Shown here: positions 41,496-48,844 of the stretch, in pieces
Numbering within the stretch: the stretch's first letter is position 1
Layout of the letters: each line of letters begins with the position of its first letter
NCBI GenBank assembly: GCA_947453885.1
Contig: CANGIF010000024.1
Span: 1 to 48,844, forward strand
Length of the DNA: 48,844 bases
Direction of reading: 5' to 3'
Origin: Flavobacteriaceae bacterium
GTDB lineage: Bacteria; Bacteroidota; Bacteroidia; Flavobacteriales; Flavobacteriaceae
The notes under the pieces: generated by a model
The model's database searches: none
What the model was told of the DNA's origin: nothing
What the model saw: only the letters and a program-made list of their open reading frames with translations
Program-made: the position numbers and the translations under genes

Positions 41496-42032
41496 ATGGT
41501 ATTAAAAATAGATAACGACTTAAGAATAGAATTGATAAATGAAAATCATGTTTCTTCCATTTTTGATATGGTAGATAAGAACAGAACCCATTTGAGACAA
41601 TGGTTACCATTTGTTGATAGCATGCAAACTATTGCCTTTGCAGATAATTTCGTTAAAGTAACAATGAAAAGGAATATTGAGAGAAGTGAATATGCATTTG
41701 TTATCATTGAAAATGAAATAACAATTGGTAGAATAGGGGTTTATAAAATTGATACTCAAAATAAAATTGGAGAAATTGGTTATTGGATTGTTGAAGATGC
41801 TCAAGGAAAAGGAATAGTTTCAAAATCTTGCAAAGCAGTAATTGATTTTTGTTTTTCTGTTTTAGAGTTAAACAGGATTGAAATAAAATGTGGAATTGAA
41901 AACTTAAAAAGCAGAACAATTCCAGAAAGACTAAACTTCAAGCATGAGGGAATTATAAGACAAGGTGAACTATTATATGGAAATTTTATCGACCTAAATT
42001 TATATTCCATTTTAAGAACTGATATACGCTAA
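41496..42032 (+). CDS. GNAT-family N-acetyltransferase, RimJ/RimL-like
   Basis: This 178-residue protein has RimL-type features: N-terminal LRIELINENHVSSIFDMVD, RTHLRQWLPFVD, the acetyl-CoA-binding part around IGEIGYWIVEDAQGKGIVS, and IEIKCGIENLKSRTIPERL. It acetylates an amino group, of protein or small molecule, not known. It is probably the second gene of the MDR transcript. Confidence 0.88.
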   Translation: MVLKIDNDLRIELINENHVSSIFDMVDKNRTHLRQWLPFVDSMQTIAFADNFVKVTMKRNIERSEYAFVIIENEITIGRIGVYKIDTQNKIGEIGYWIVEDAQGKGIVSKSCKAVIDFCFSVLELNRIEIKCGIENLKSRTIPERLNFKHEGIIRQGELLYGNFIDLNLYSILRTDIR

Positions 42033-42191
42033 CTCTATTTTATTTAGGAAAAATGCATATAATAACGTTAAGAGCATTGTTCTAACATCTTGTAGGGCAT
42101 GAATTAAGACATATTAAGATATTAAAAGAGCGATACTTGAATTTACTAACCTAAGATGGGATTATTTAAAAAGGCAGCCTACCGAAAAAAA

Positions 42192-42767
42192 TTATCGTTT
42201 AGAAATTCTTTTTCTAATTCTGCTTAAAGATTCTGGTTTTACTCCAATATAGCTAGCTATTTGGTATTGTGGAATTATTTGAAACAATTGAGGTCTCGAA
42301 TTTAAGAGTTTCACGTATCGTTGTTCGGGAGTGTCAGTTGTATAAGTTGCCATTAATTCCTGTTGTTCCGTAAACACTTTTTCCATTACTTTTCTGGAAA
42401 CGGTTTCAAGTTTTGGAAAGCGATGGTATAAATCTTCTTCTTTTTCTCTGTTGCCCACTACTAGATAACAGTCAGTAGAACAAGCCATATAATGATTTGA
42501 TGGAAGGTTATTGCTAAAACTATTTAAAGAAATGACCCATTGTTCTTCGGTGAAAAAATTAGCCGTTTTTTCTTCACCATCAACTATAAAATATTGTCGA
42601 ACACAACCTTCTAAAACAAAATAAGCCTCTGTTGAAATTTGTCCTTCTTTAAGTAAAATATCCCCTTTTTTAAAATGCTTAATGACCATTGTTGCTGCAA
42701 TTGTATCTGCTTCTTCTTTTGAAATAGGCATTATTCTAGCAAAATAGTTTAGGAGTTTTTTTTCCAT
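42192..42767 (-). CDS. Crp/Fnr-family transcription regulator
   Basis: This 191-residue protein has a cyclic-nucleotide-binding-like beta barrel (KGDILLKEGQISTEAYFVLE, GCVRQYF, EEKTANFFTEEQW) and a C-terminal helical part with PQYQIASYIGVKPESLSRIR as DNA-recognition helix. It lacks the full Arg-Thr cAMP pocket, as usual in Bacteroidota. It stands alone; targets are not visible. Confidence 0.88.
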   Translation of the reverse strand: MEKKLLNYFARIMPISKEEADTIAATMVIKHFKKGDILLKEGQISTEAYFVLEGCVRQYFIVDGEEKTANFFTEEQWVISLNSFSNNLPSNHYMACSTDCYLVVGNREKEEDLYHRFPKLETVSRKVMEKVFTEQQELMATYTTDTPEQRYVKLLNSRPQLFQIIPQYQIASYIGVKPESLSRIRKRISKR

Positions 42768-42949
42768 AGTTTTGTCGTTATTAGATTTTCAACAAAATTC
42801 AGTGGCTTTTTATAAAACCGACCGCAAATTTACAACAAAGATTTATAGCAACAGTTATGTTCAATTAAACACTAGTTGTCGAATAATTATTAAACTCCAT
42901 TTTAGTTATAATTATATAAATTGAAATTCAAATCCTTTATTTGATTGGT

Positions 42950-43585
42950 TTACTTTTTCCTTCCAACAAACCGAATTACAGAACCTTTTCCGATATGGTA
43001 TTTGCCTTCTTCTAATTTAATTTCTTTTTCTTCTAATAGTAGTATCTCATAATTTTCAAAGTCAGCCGCTATTTCTAAAGTAGAAAACAACATATCAAAA
43101 TCTTTTGGACCACCCACTTTAGGGTCAATTCCATTGTAAAGCAAGTGCAATTTACTGAAAGCTTCAAAAATAATGATGCCTCCGGGTTTTAGGTAGTCAT
43201 TTAATTTCTTGTGTAATATTGTTTTTTTATCGGCAGCAAAATGGGCGTAGATTAAACCAATAGCATCAAATGCTTCTTTTTTAAATTCGAGTTCTTCCAA
43301 ATCCCCTACGCTATAATCTAGGGCAACATTTTTTTCGTTTGCCAATTCTAATGCTTTTGATTTTCCTTCTTCACTTAAATCCGTTGAGGTTACTTTCCAA
43401 CCTAATTGCGCAGCAAAAACGCCATTTCGTCCTTCACCATCAGCCGGCATTAATATAGACCCGGATTCTAATTTTTGAAGCCATTCTTTAAAAAACAGAT
43501 TTGGTTCTTTTCCATACACAAATTCGTTGTCCATGTATCGTTCATTCCACATATTTTTATAATCAGCATCCCAAGATTTATTCAT
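42950..43585 (-). CDS. Class I SAM-dependent methyltransferase, TehB/thiopurine-like
   Basis: This 211-residue protein has N-terminal WNERYMDNEFVYGKEPNLF, then motif I-like ILMPADGEGRNGVFAAQLG, LDYSVGDLEEL and LKPGGIIIFEAFSK. This matches the small-molecule or metalloid-detoxifying branch (TehB, thiopurine methyltransferase-like). It follows the FAD oxidoreductase gene by 11 bases. It is the last gene of the operon controlled by the 44927 operator. Confidence 0.87.
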   Translation of the reverse strand: MNKSWDADYKNMWNERYMDNEFVYGKEPNLFFKEWLQKLESGSILMPADGEGRNGVFAAQLGWKVTSTDLSEEGKSKALELANEKNVALDYSVGDLEELEFKKEAFDAIGLIYAHFAADKKTILHKKLNDYLKPGGIIIFEAFSKLHLLYNGIDPKVGGPKDFDMLFSTLEIAADFENYEILLLEEKEIKLEEGKYHIGKGSVIRFVGRKK

Positions 43586-43596
43586 AATAGTTCCTT

Positions 43597-44628
43597 TTAA
43601 AATTGTTCTAAAATCATTCTTTTACTTGCCATCATACCTGCCGTTGTTCCCATAGATACGGAATTTGCTACTGAACGCAAACGTGTTGTATTATCTCCAC
43701 AGGCATAAACGCCATCTACAGTAGTTTCTTGGAAAGGATTCACTTTGATGTATCCTTCGTCATTTAATTCACAACCTAAAGCTTCTGGAACTTTACAATG
43801 TTGTTCAAACGAGTTACGAGAATACATTGCTTTTACTTCTGTTTTTGTACCGTCTTTGAAAAGAATAGTGTGAAGATAACCATTCTTGTGTTCCAATTGT
43901 TGAATTTCTTTTTCTACTATTTTTATTTTGCGCTTTTCCAGTTTTTCTGTTTGTTCGAGAGTCAAATTTGATTTTCCGTTGGTATATAAAGTTAAATCAT
44001 TTGTCCAATTAGAAATCAACTTGGCTAATTCATTACCATGTTCGCCGTTACCTAGGATGCCTGTTTTTTCATTTCGCACTTCGTATCCATGACAATAAGG
44101 GCAATGCAACATTGAAATGCCCCAACATTCTGAAAATCCTTCAATATTAGGCATTTCATCTTTTATCCCTGTTGCAAAAATTAACTTCTCTGATTGGAAT
44201 GTTTCTCCAGATGTTACTTGAAGTTCAAATCCAGTAGCTGTTTTTTTTCCATTAGTTGTTAAACCATTAAAAAAAGTTATAGTATTATACATTTCCACTT
44301 GCTTTTTGGCAAGAGTTGCAATTTCTGATGGTGCTTTCCCATCTTGAGTTAGGAAGTTATGCGAATGTGGTGTTTGCGCATTGCAAGGTTTACCACTATC
44401 TATAATTAAAACTTTTTTTAAAGCTCTGCCTAAAGCCATTCCGGCTGCAAGTCCTGAATAACTACCTCCAACTATTATTACATCATATTTTTTATTGTCT
44501 TTCATTTTATTGTCATTTAAAATTTTTGTTAAAGGAAATGGTAAAGTGAATACTGTTAAAGCAAGTCCACTTTGCTTTATAAATTCACGCCTAGAAAATG
44601 AGAGTATAGTTTCTTTACCCGTTTTCAC
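43597..44628 (-). CDS. TAT-exported NAD(P)/FAD-dependent oxidoreductase, thioredoxin-reductase-like
   Basis: This 343-residue protein begins with a twin-arginine signal (SFSRREFIKQSGLALTVF). The FAD-binding motif VIIVGGSYSGLAAGMALGRA follows, then MLHCPYCHGYEVRN with the redox-active C-x-x-C, GNGEHGNELAKLI, and VYACGDNTTRL near the end. Thioredoxin-reductase relatives are normally cytoplasmic, so the TAT leader is unusual and implies action outside the cytoplasm. It lies between a small membrane protein and a methyltransferase, all co-oriented. Confidence 0.9.
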   Translation of the reverse strand: MKTGKETILSFSRREFIKQSGLALTVFTLPFPLTKILNDNKMKDNKKYDVIIVGGSYSGLAAGMALGRALKKVLIIDSGKPCNAQTPHSHNFLTQDGKAPSEIATLAKKQVEMYNTITFFNGLTTNGKKTATGFELQVTSGETFQSEKLIFATGIKDEMPNIEGFSECWGISMLHCPYCHGYEVRNEKTGILGNGEHGNELAKLISNWTNDLTLYTNGKSNLTLEQTEKLEKRKIKIVEKEIQQLEHKNGYLHTILFKDGTKTEVKAMYSRNSFEQHCKVPEALGCELNDEGYIKVNPFQETTVDGVYACGDNTTRLRSVANSVSMGTTAGMMASKRMILEQF

Positions 44629-44634
44629 CGAAGT

Positions 44635-44859
44635 TTATTTTTTATCAACTTCAATTGATAGTTGACGCATTATAAAATCTACAAAAGGAACTCCAATAAA
44701 AACTACCCAAGGCACTAATATAAGTGTAAGAAATAAAGTTTTTAGATACAAAGGTAAATCTAGTGACGATTTACTTAATAGATAAAGGAATAGTGTAATA
44801 GAAGGGTAAATTACTACCCATATTTTTAGCGCTGCAATTAATTTCATTTTTGTTTTCAT
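44635..44859 (-). CDS. Small two-helix membrane protein
   Basis: This protein of about 74 residues, from ATG 44859 (MKTKMKLIAALKIW), has two hydrophobic helices (VVIYPSITLFLYLLS, and LFLTLILVPWVVFIGVPFV) and a charged tail. An upstream ATG at 44898 would overlap the promoter, so it is rejected. It is first in the operon with the TAT oxidoreductase, 6 bases before that gene, and might anchor it or carry electrons. No family is recognised. Confidence 0.7.
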   Translation of the reverse strand: MKTKMKLIAALKIWVVIYPSITLFLYLLSKSSLDLPLYLKTLFLTLILVPWVVFIGVPFVDFIMRQLSIEVDKK

Positions 44860-44886
44860 ACTGAATGACTTTTTTTGAATATTTAT

Positions 44887-44960
44887 TTTATTCAGCAAAA
44901 GTAATATGTGATGTAATCAGTAAGATAGGACAAAAATTAAGTTGAATAGGACTTATTTGA
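44887..44960 (-). promoter_or_regulatory. AraC-type operator and promoter, copy 3
   Basis: AGGAC at 44927 and 44948 are 21 bases apart. On the minus strand a -7 box TACTTTTG follows near 44900, in the context TTATTCAGCAAA shared with the SDR promoter. No -33 box is evident, consistent with activator dependence. The distal half-site overlaps the end of the araC-type gene. Confidence 0.65.
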
Positions 44961-45816
44961 AATTGTTACGAAAAGCTTCAGGAGTAAAATCTGTATGCTT
45001 TTTAAAAAATCTTATAAAATAAGAAATATCATCATAACCAAGGTGGTCTGCTATTTGGTTAACTTGATTAGAGGTTGCAAGAAGTTGTCTTTTTGATTCC
45101 AATATAATATGCTCATTAATCAATTCCGAAGGTGTTTTATTAAGAGATGTTTTAGTAATAGCATTTAATTGATAGGTAGAGATATTCAACATATCTGCAT
45201 ATTGTGTTACTTGTTTGTTTGTAGTAATGTTTATCTCTAATAGTTCCAAAAATTTCTCCAATTGTTCTTGTGCGTATTGGTTATTGTCATTTGACGTATT
45301 TTTTTTATTTTGACGACGACGAACCAATTCGATAAAGAAAATACTTAAATTTGATTTTATTACTTCTTGATATCCTTCTAGTTTTTCGTTATACTCTTTT
45401 AAAATATAAGCTAAAATTGCGTCCATTTTTTTAAATCCATCACCTTCAAGATTACAAAAATTAATGTGACTTACCTTACGTAAAAGTTCTTGTGATAGCT
45501 TATTTTGAGTATAAAAAAAATCTGTTTTAAATTGTACTAAATATCCTGTACTTCCAAATTTCAATGTAAGTTGATGTACTTGTCCAGGACGCATTAAAAA
45601 TATAGAATGGTCATAAATTTCATAATTAGTAAAGTCTATTTCGTGAGAACCACTCCCTTTTTCTAAAATTAAGATATAGTAAAAATCATGTCTATGAAGC
45701 TCTTGAATCATGTCTTCATCATTCAATAAAGCTTTAATATTCCTTATGCTGAAGCTTCCTGACAAGTCAGGTTCTTTTTGAGTTTGTTGTATATGCCTTA
45801 TTGGAATGTTTGCCAT
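44953..45816 (-). CDS. AraC-family transcription regulator
   Basis: This 287-residue protein has an N-terminal cupin-like sensor domain (HRHDFYYILILEKGSGSHEI, FLMRPGQVHQL). The C-terminal double HTH (YADMLNISTYQLNAITKTSL and VNQIADHLGYDDISYFIRFF) ends KKHTDFTPEAFR. It is encoded directly upstream of the oxidoreductase operon. The repeated AGGAC pairs near SDR/MDR, this operon and 25.98 kb are the likely binding sites. The inducer is unknown. Confidence 0.92.
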   Translation of the reverse strand: MANIPIRHIQQTQKEPDLSGSFSIRNIKALLNDEDMIQELHRHDFYYILILEKGSGSHEIDFTNYEIYDHSIFLMRPGQVHQLTLKFGSTGYLVQFKTDFFYTQNKLSQELLRKVSHINFCNLEGDGFKKMDAILAYILKEYNEKLEGYQEVIKSNLSIFFIELVRRRQNKKNTSNDNNQYAQEQLEKFLELLEINITTNKQVTQYADMLNISTYQLNAITKTSLNKTPSELINEHIILESKRQLLATSNQVNQIADHLGYDDISYFIRFFKKHTDFTPEAFRNNFK

Positions 45817-45944
45817 TCTCGATTATTTTTTAAGAAACATTTTATTGAGAATTATAGCAATAACCTAATTCATCAAAAAGGATTACATTTCAAATAAATT
45901 TTTACAAAGTAAACGAAACAATTTCTAATTACAAAGAATCACTT

Positions 45945-47183
45945 TTAACTTGATTTTACTTTTTGATTAAAAGAACTAAACTTATCTTTTAATATTTTCA
46001 TATCCTCACTTACTTTTTTATCTAAAACTTTTGCATAATGCTGCGTAGTTCTCAAGTTTTTGTGTCCAAGCATTTTACTTACCGATTCAATAGGAACACC
46101 ATTTGTAAGCGTTACAGTCGTTGCAAAAGTGTGTCGGGCAATGTGGAAGGTTAATTCTTTTTCAATCTCGCAAACAGCAGCTATTTCTTTTAAATAGGCA
46201 TTCATTTTTTGATTAGTCAAAATTTGAAGTAGTTTATCTTCGTTGTTGCTTTTTGGATGGTCGGCGTATTTATCAATAATCATTTGTGTTACTGGCAACA
46301 CAGGTATTTTTGAAGCGGATTCGGTTTTCTGTCTGTGTGTAAAAATCCATTTCTCACCATCAATCCCGATGCTTATATGCGACTTTGTTAAGTTTTTTAC
46401 ATCAATGTATGCCAAGCCAGTAAAGCAGCTAAAAAGGAAGATATCTCGCACTAGAGACAATCTTTCGGTTTTGAAATCTTTATTGATAATGTTTTGAATT
46501 TCTTCTTCAGATAAATAAACACGTTCGACTTCTTTAACTTTCGATTTGTAATTCGCAAACGGATTTTTGTCTAACCAGTCATTGGCCAAACAAAGCTTAA
46601 TTATCTTGCTGAAATTCTTAATGTATTTAACAGCTGTGTTATTGGCACAATTCCGAACGCTTCGCAACCAAAATTCGTAATCCGTTATAAAAGCGTGATC
46701 TATTTTATTTATCTCAATATCTGAAACTTTGTATTTCCATTGCAAGAATTCGATGGTATGGCTTAACGAAGTTTTGTAACGTTCTAAAGTTCCTGGCGCA
46801 TATTCTTTGCCAACCAATTCTTTGATTTTGTTATTGTGGTCTTGAAAGATTGGAATTAGCATTCGTTGGCGTTGCTCGGTTCCTAATAATTTTTCTTTGA
46901 AGTTTTCAATCGTTAAGTTCTCGTTTCGGTGCATTAATTCCATTTGTGCATTAAAAACTTTCGTTTTCATCAAATCAAGGTAACTATTTATTGAACGAGC
47001 TTCTTCGGTTGTGCCTTTCATTTTAGATAATTCTGACGACCATTTGGAGGTTTCGACAAACTTCTTGGTGCTGAACTCTAATCGTTTTCCGTCAACGGTT
47101 AAGCGCACATAAATTGGGAGAAGTCCAGCTGCATTGGCTTTGGTGCTTTTAGCATAAAAATGCAAAGTAATTTTTGTTTTCAT
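45945..47183 (-). CDS. Tyrosine recombinase (integrase), element B
   Basis: This 412-residue protein has the same domain order as the element A integrase. Catalytic residues are HIARHTF, GHKN and HYAKV, again with Ala at the first Arg position (FTGLAYIDV). About 100 residues in the middle (CANNTAVKYIKNF to SIGIDG) differ at only about three places from the A protein, while both flanks are clearly diverged. This suggests a recombined patch. It lies 272 bases from the core at 47455. Confidence 0.92.
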   Translation of the reverse strand: MKTKITLHFYAKSTKANAAGLLPIYVRLTVDGKRLEFSTKKFVETSKWSSELSKMKGTTEEARSINSYLDLMKTKVFNAQMELMHRNENLTIENFKEKLLGTEQRQRMLIPIFQDHNNKIKELVGKEYAPGTLERYKTSLSHTIEFLQWKYKVSDIEINKIDHAFITDYEFWLRSVRNCANNTAVKYIKNFSKIIKLCLANDWLDKNPFANYKSKVKEVERVYLSEEEIQNIINKDFKTERLSLVRDIFLFSCFTGLAYIDVKNLTKSHISIGIDGEKWIFTHRQKTESASKIPVLPVTQMIIDKYADHPKSNNEDKLLQILTNQKMNAYLKEIAAVCEIEKELTFHIARHTFATTVTLTNGVPIESVSKMLGHKNLRTTQHYAKVLDKKVSEDMKILKDKFSSFNQKVKSS

Positions 47184-47398
47184 AGTGGTAACCTTTTAAT
47201 TTGTATTCAATTTAGTTTCAAAATCAATGTCAAACAAGATGTTCAAATAGTAAACTTGTTGATGAACAAGTGATTGAACTGGTTATTTGAAATTTTTAAG
47301 GGAGTTAGCGAGACCCTAATTTTTGAAAATTCTAGGGTCTCGATTTTATCTCTTAAAGAATAAGATTAAATGAATATTTTGGTTAGCACATAAAAGAA
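47184..47398. other. Integrase B upstream region
   Basis: No gene is visible. It contains ACAAGATGTTCA near 47235 and the leader TGGTAACCTTTTAA shared with integrase A. ACTTGTTGATGAACAAGT near 47259 is a further dyad. These are candidate integrase or excisionase sites. Confidence 0.45.
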
Positions 47399-47432
47399 AA
47401 AACCCCGTAAATCATAAGATTTACGAGGTTTT
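47399..47432. terminator. Bidirectional terminator at the end of element B
   Basis: AAAACCCCGTAAAT, loop CATAAG, ATTTACGAGGTTTT: 13 of 14 pairs, with A and T runs on each side. Equivalent to 10462-10495. Confidence 0.75.
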
Positions 47433-47454
47433 GATTGCCTTTGTTTTTCAACTG

Positions 47455-47469
47455 GCGGAGAAAGAGGGA
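47455..47469. other. Attachment core (att), right end of element B
   Basis: GCGGAGAAAGAGGGA, 22 bases after the terminator as in element A. Here the preceding TG completes TGGCGG, whose reverse complement CCGCCA is a full tRNA 3' end with G73-CCA. Confidence 0.65.
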
Positions 47470-47528
47470 AACTCTTTTTATATTTTATAAAATTTAAAAC
47501 AATTGATTATAAGATATTTACAAGCATT

Positions 47529-47810
47529 TTAATTTTGATGATTTAAAGTATTTTGTACACTCTTTTGGTTACTTTTAATTTTTATAAATATTTGGTTTTC
47601 AAATCCGAATATCCAATTAGCATTGACATCATAAACCATACAAATATTTTCGATGTGTTTAGCTGTGAAATGTGCTAATCCTTTTTTAATTGGTGCTAGG
47701 TTCTGCTTCAGGATATCGATACTTTCGCAAAATTCATAGTCATATTGGATTTTACCTAATGACTTAAGTAATTGAATTAATTCAAATATTTTTATATCTG
47801 ATTTATACAT
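47529..47810 (-). CDS. XRE-like helix-turn-helix protein
   Basis: This 93-residue protein has the pattern LLKSLGKIQYDYEFCESIDI, LKQNLAPIKKGLAHFTAKHI and YDVNANWIFG. It is a Cro/C1-type fold recurring in small Bacteroidota regulators that end in N.NWI.G. It starts one base after the stop of the secreted-protein gene and lies just right of the attachment core, probably in a further element. Confidence 0.65.
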   Translation of the reverse strand: MYKSDIKIFELIQLLKSLGKIQYDYEFCESIDILKQNLAPIKKGLAHFTAKHIENICMVYDVNANWIFGFENQIFIKIKSNQKSVQNTLNHQN

Positions 47811-47811
47811 T

Positions 47812-48171
47812 TTATACTTTCTTTTTGAAAGTTATAACTCTAGCGATCCCACTTCCAATTGCTTGAGTTCTTTCGGCATTTTTTTCAAAACCTTGAGATT
47901 CGATGTATTGAATTAATTTTATCCATTCACCTTTTTCAAATTTTAAACTATTAGAATCAGAAATACTTTGTGTTTTATAATCACATAAAACTGGATTAAA
48001 ATCACTTTGACCATAATCAATGAAATAACATTCTTTCTGACTGAATGGTTTTTTATATGCCCAAACTTCAAACATTGATGTTTTATTCTTGATATCTTCA
48101 TTATTTACAATTATCTGACTAAATCCTAAACTGCTAAATAATATTACTGCTGCTAAAATAAATTTTCTCAT
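47812..48171 (-). CDS. Small secreted hypothetical protein
   Basis: This 119-residue protein has a signal peptide (MRKFILAAVILFSSLGFSQ). The mature part is polar, with two Cys (KECYFIDYGQ and VLCDYKTQ) that could form a disulphide. No family is recognised. It is tightly spaced with the HTH gene behind it and 26 bases from the repressor gene before it. Confidence 0.65.
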   Translation of the reverse strand: MRKFILAAVILFSSLGFSQIIVNNEDIKNKTSMFEVWAYKKPFSQKECYFIDYGQSDFNPVLCDYKTQSISDSNSLKFEKGEWIKLIQYIESQGFEKNAERTQAIGSGIARVITFKKKV

Positions 48172-48197
48172 TAGATTGTTATTTTTGGGATTATTAA

Positions 48198-48844
48198 TTA
48201 TCTACGTTTATGTTTTCTTTTTAAATCGACAACATTTAAAATTTTGGCAACATCTTTTAAATGAATTTCAAAATCCTCATAATAATCATTTAAAGAGTGA
48301 AGTGTGAGCGTTCCATTATCAACATCATGTTTGATTATTCTTTTAACTAAAATGCCTTTTTCTTTGTGAACTATTACAAAGTCCCATTTTGATATGTGAA
48401 GTTTACTTTTCCAAAAGTCTTGCTTAACATTACGACAAAGAATAATATCATTTTCCATTATACTTTCAGTGGTCCCATCGTCCATACTGTCACCTCGCAC
48501 TTCAAAGCAAAGATATTCCCCGCGATGCTCTTTGTCATCTGCCCAAGCAATTTTTGGAAGTTCGTCTAAATATTCATGATCTCCAAATCCGTTCAAATAG
48601 CCAGCATAAGCATAACTACTAACGATTGGAACAAACATGATGTTCATTTCTGAAAAACTAATGTTTATAGCTTCTGATTTTTTATAAGTTTCTGGTGACT
48701 CATTTACTTGATTAGTAATTTCAAATTCTATATTAAATTCTTTTGCAAACTTTTCTAAAAATTCATCTGTTGGACTTCTTTTTTCCTGAAGAATTTGACT
48801 AACTGAACCCTTACTATAACCTGTACGCTGAGATATTTCGGCAA
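48198..48844 (-). CDS. HTH-S24 phage-type repressor, 5' end outside window
   Basis: The frame is open across the window edge. The visible part starts AEISQRTGYSKGSVSQIL, an XRE HTH. A linker leads to an S24/LexA-like domain: ECFEVRGDSMDD-type segment (here CFEVRGDSMDDGTTES, with the catalytic Ser in GDSM) and VIVHKEKGILVKRIIKHD with the Lys. Such repressors self-cleave on DNA damage and control prophages or elements. It lies right of the last attachment core, which suggests a third element. Confidence 0.85.
   Translation of the reverse strand, partial: AEISQRTGYSKGSVSQILQEKRSPTDEFLEKFAKEFNIEFEITNQVNESPETYKKSEAINISFSEMNIMFVPIVSSYAYAGYLNGFGDHEYLDELPKIAWADDKEHRGEYLCFEVRGDSMDDGTTESIMENDIILCRNVKQDFWKSKLHISKWDFVIVHKEKGILVKRIIKHDVDNGTLTLHSLNDYYEDFEIHLKDVAKILNVVDLKRKHKRR

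Larger units (their letters stand above)
10518..47469. mobile_element. Integrative element B, about 37 kb
   Basis: This element is bounded by two direct copies of a 15-base core (10518-10532 and 47455-47469). Its integrase sits at the right end, arranged exactly as in element A. It carries its own HTH/DnaD/ATPase module at 22.0-23.8 kb, a defence-like left arm and a metabolic right arm. In element A the integrase is next to RteC. Here about 20 kb of metabolic cargo lies between the integrase and the regulatory module. Transfer genes are absent. The boundaries are inferred. Confidence 0.65.

Overview
This is AT-rich DNA from a member of the Bacteroidota, most likely Flavobacterium or a close relative. 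The evidence is the TonB receptor/DUF4249 pair, RteC and IntDOT-like tyrosine recombinases, DUF6943 and DUF5675 proteins, TAnnTTTG-type -7 boxes with TTTG -33 boxes, and dispersed repeats that translate as HPELVEG or SRAQSRD. Almost the whole window is accessory DNA. I read it as tandem integrative elements stacked at one attachment site. The same 15-base core (GCGGAGAAAGAGGGA) occurs at 10518 and 47455. Each copy follows an integrase gene and a bidirectional terminator with the same 22-base spacing. The core equals the 3' end of a tRNA with a G discriminator base, probably tRNA-Ser. No intact tRNA is visible.

Element A (1 to 10532, left end outside the window) runs, on the minus strand: integrase, RteC, a helix-turn-helix protein, a small ORF, a DnaD-like replication protein and a DnaC-like ATPase. 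Its cargo follows: an HNH nuclease, a methyltransferase-HIT fusion, a small HTH-like protein, a metallophosphoesterase, an AbiE-type toxin/antitoxin pair under a palindromic operator, and a truncated conserved gene at the window edge.

Element B (10518 to 47469, about 37 kb) has a second copy of the HTH/DnaD/ATPase module (22.0-23.8 kb) and a second integrase (45.9-47.2 kb). Its left part holds a plus-strand phage-like cassette (unknown protein, DUF5675, two small membrane proteins), a pseudogene, DUF6943, and about 1.6 kb without long genes but full of imperfect hairpins. Next come a repeat-bounded cassette (UPF0489 arginase-like protein plus a 93-residue protein starting with a Cas9-like RuvC-I motif), a possible small RNA, a DUF3800 pair, and a four-gene operon (NdpA-like protein, membrane protein, HEPN-like protein, unknown protein). 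The operon is the strongest candidate for an undescribed defence system. A fragment of a third ATPase gene marks the junction between this cargo and the ATPase gene.

The right part of element B (24-46 kb) holds a 112-base hairpin upstream of a small helix-hairpin-helix ORF, then metabolic and envelope cargo: methyltransferase, SRPBCC protein, CPBP protease, serine hydrolase, DUF4249 lipoprotein with TonB receptor, papain-like peptidase, LytS/LytR-type two-component pair, peroxiredoxin-like protein and alginate-export-family porin. A redox-type regulon closes it: SDR, MDR oxidoreductase, TAT-exported FAD oxidoreductase, methyltransferase and a local AraC regulator, tied together by repeated AGGAC half-sites 21 bases apart. 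Right of 47469 are an HTH protein, a small secreted protein and a partial S24-type repressor. They probably belong to a third element, because no tRNA body follows the attachment core.

I saw no rRNA, intact tRNA, CRISPR array, transposase or conjugation genes. All family assignments come from reading motifs, not from searches.
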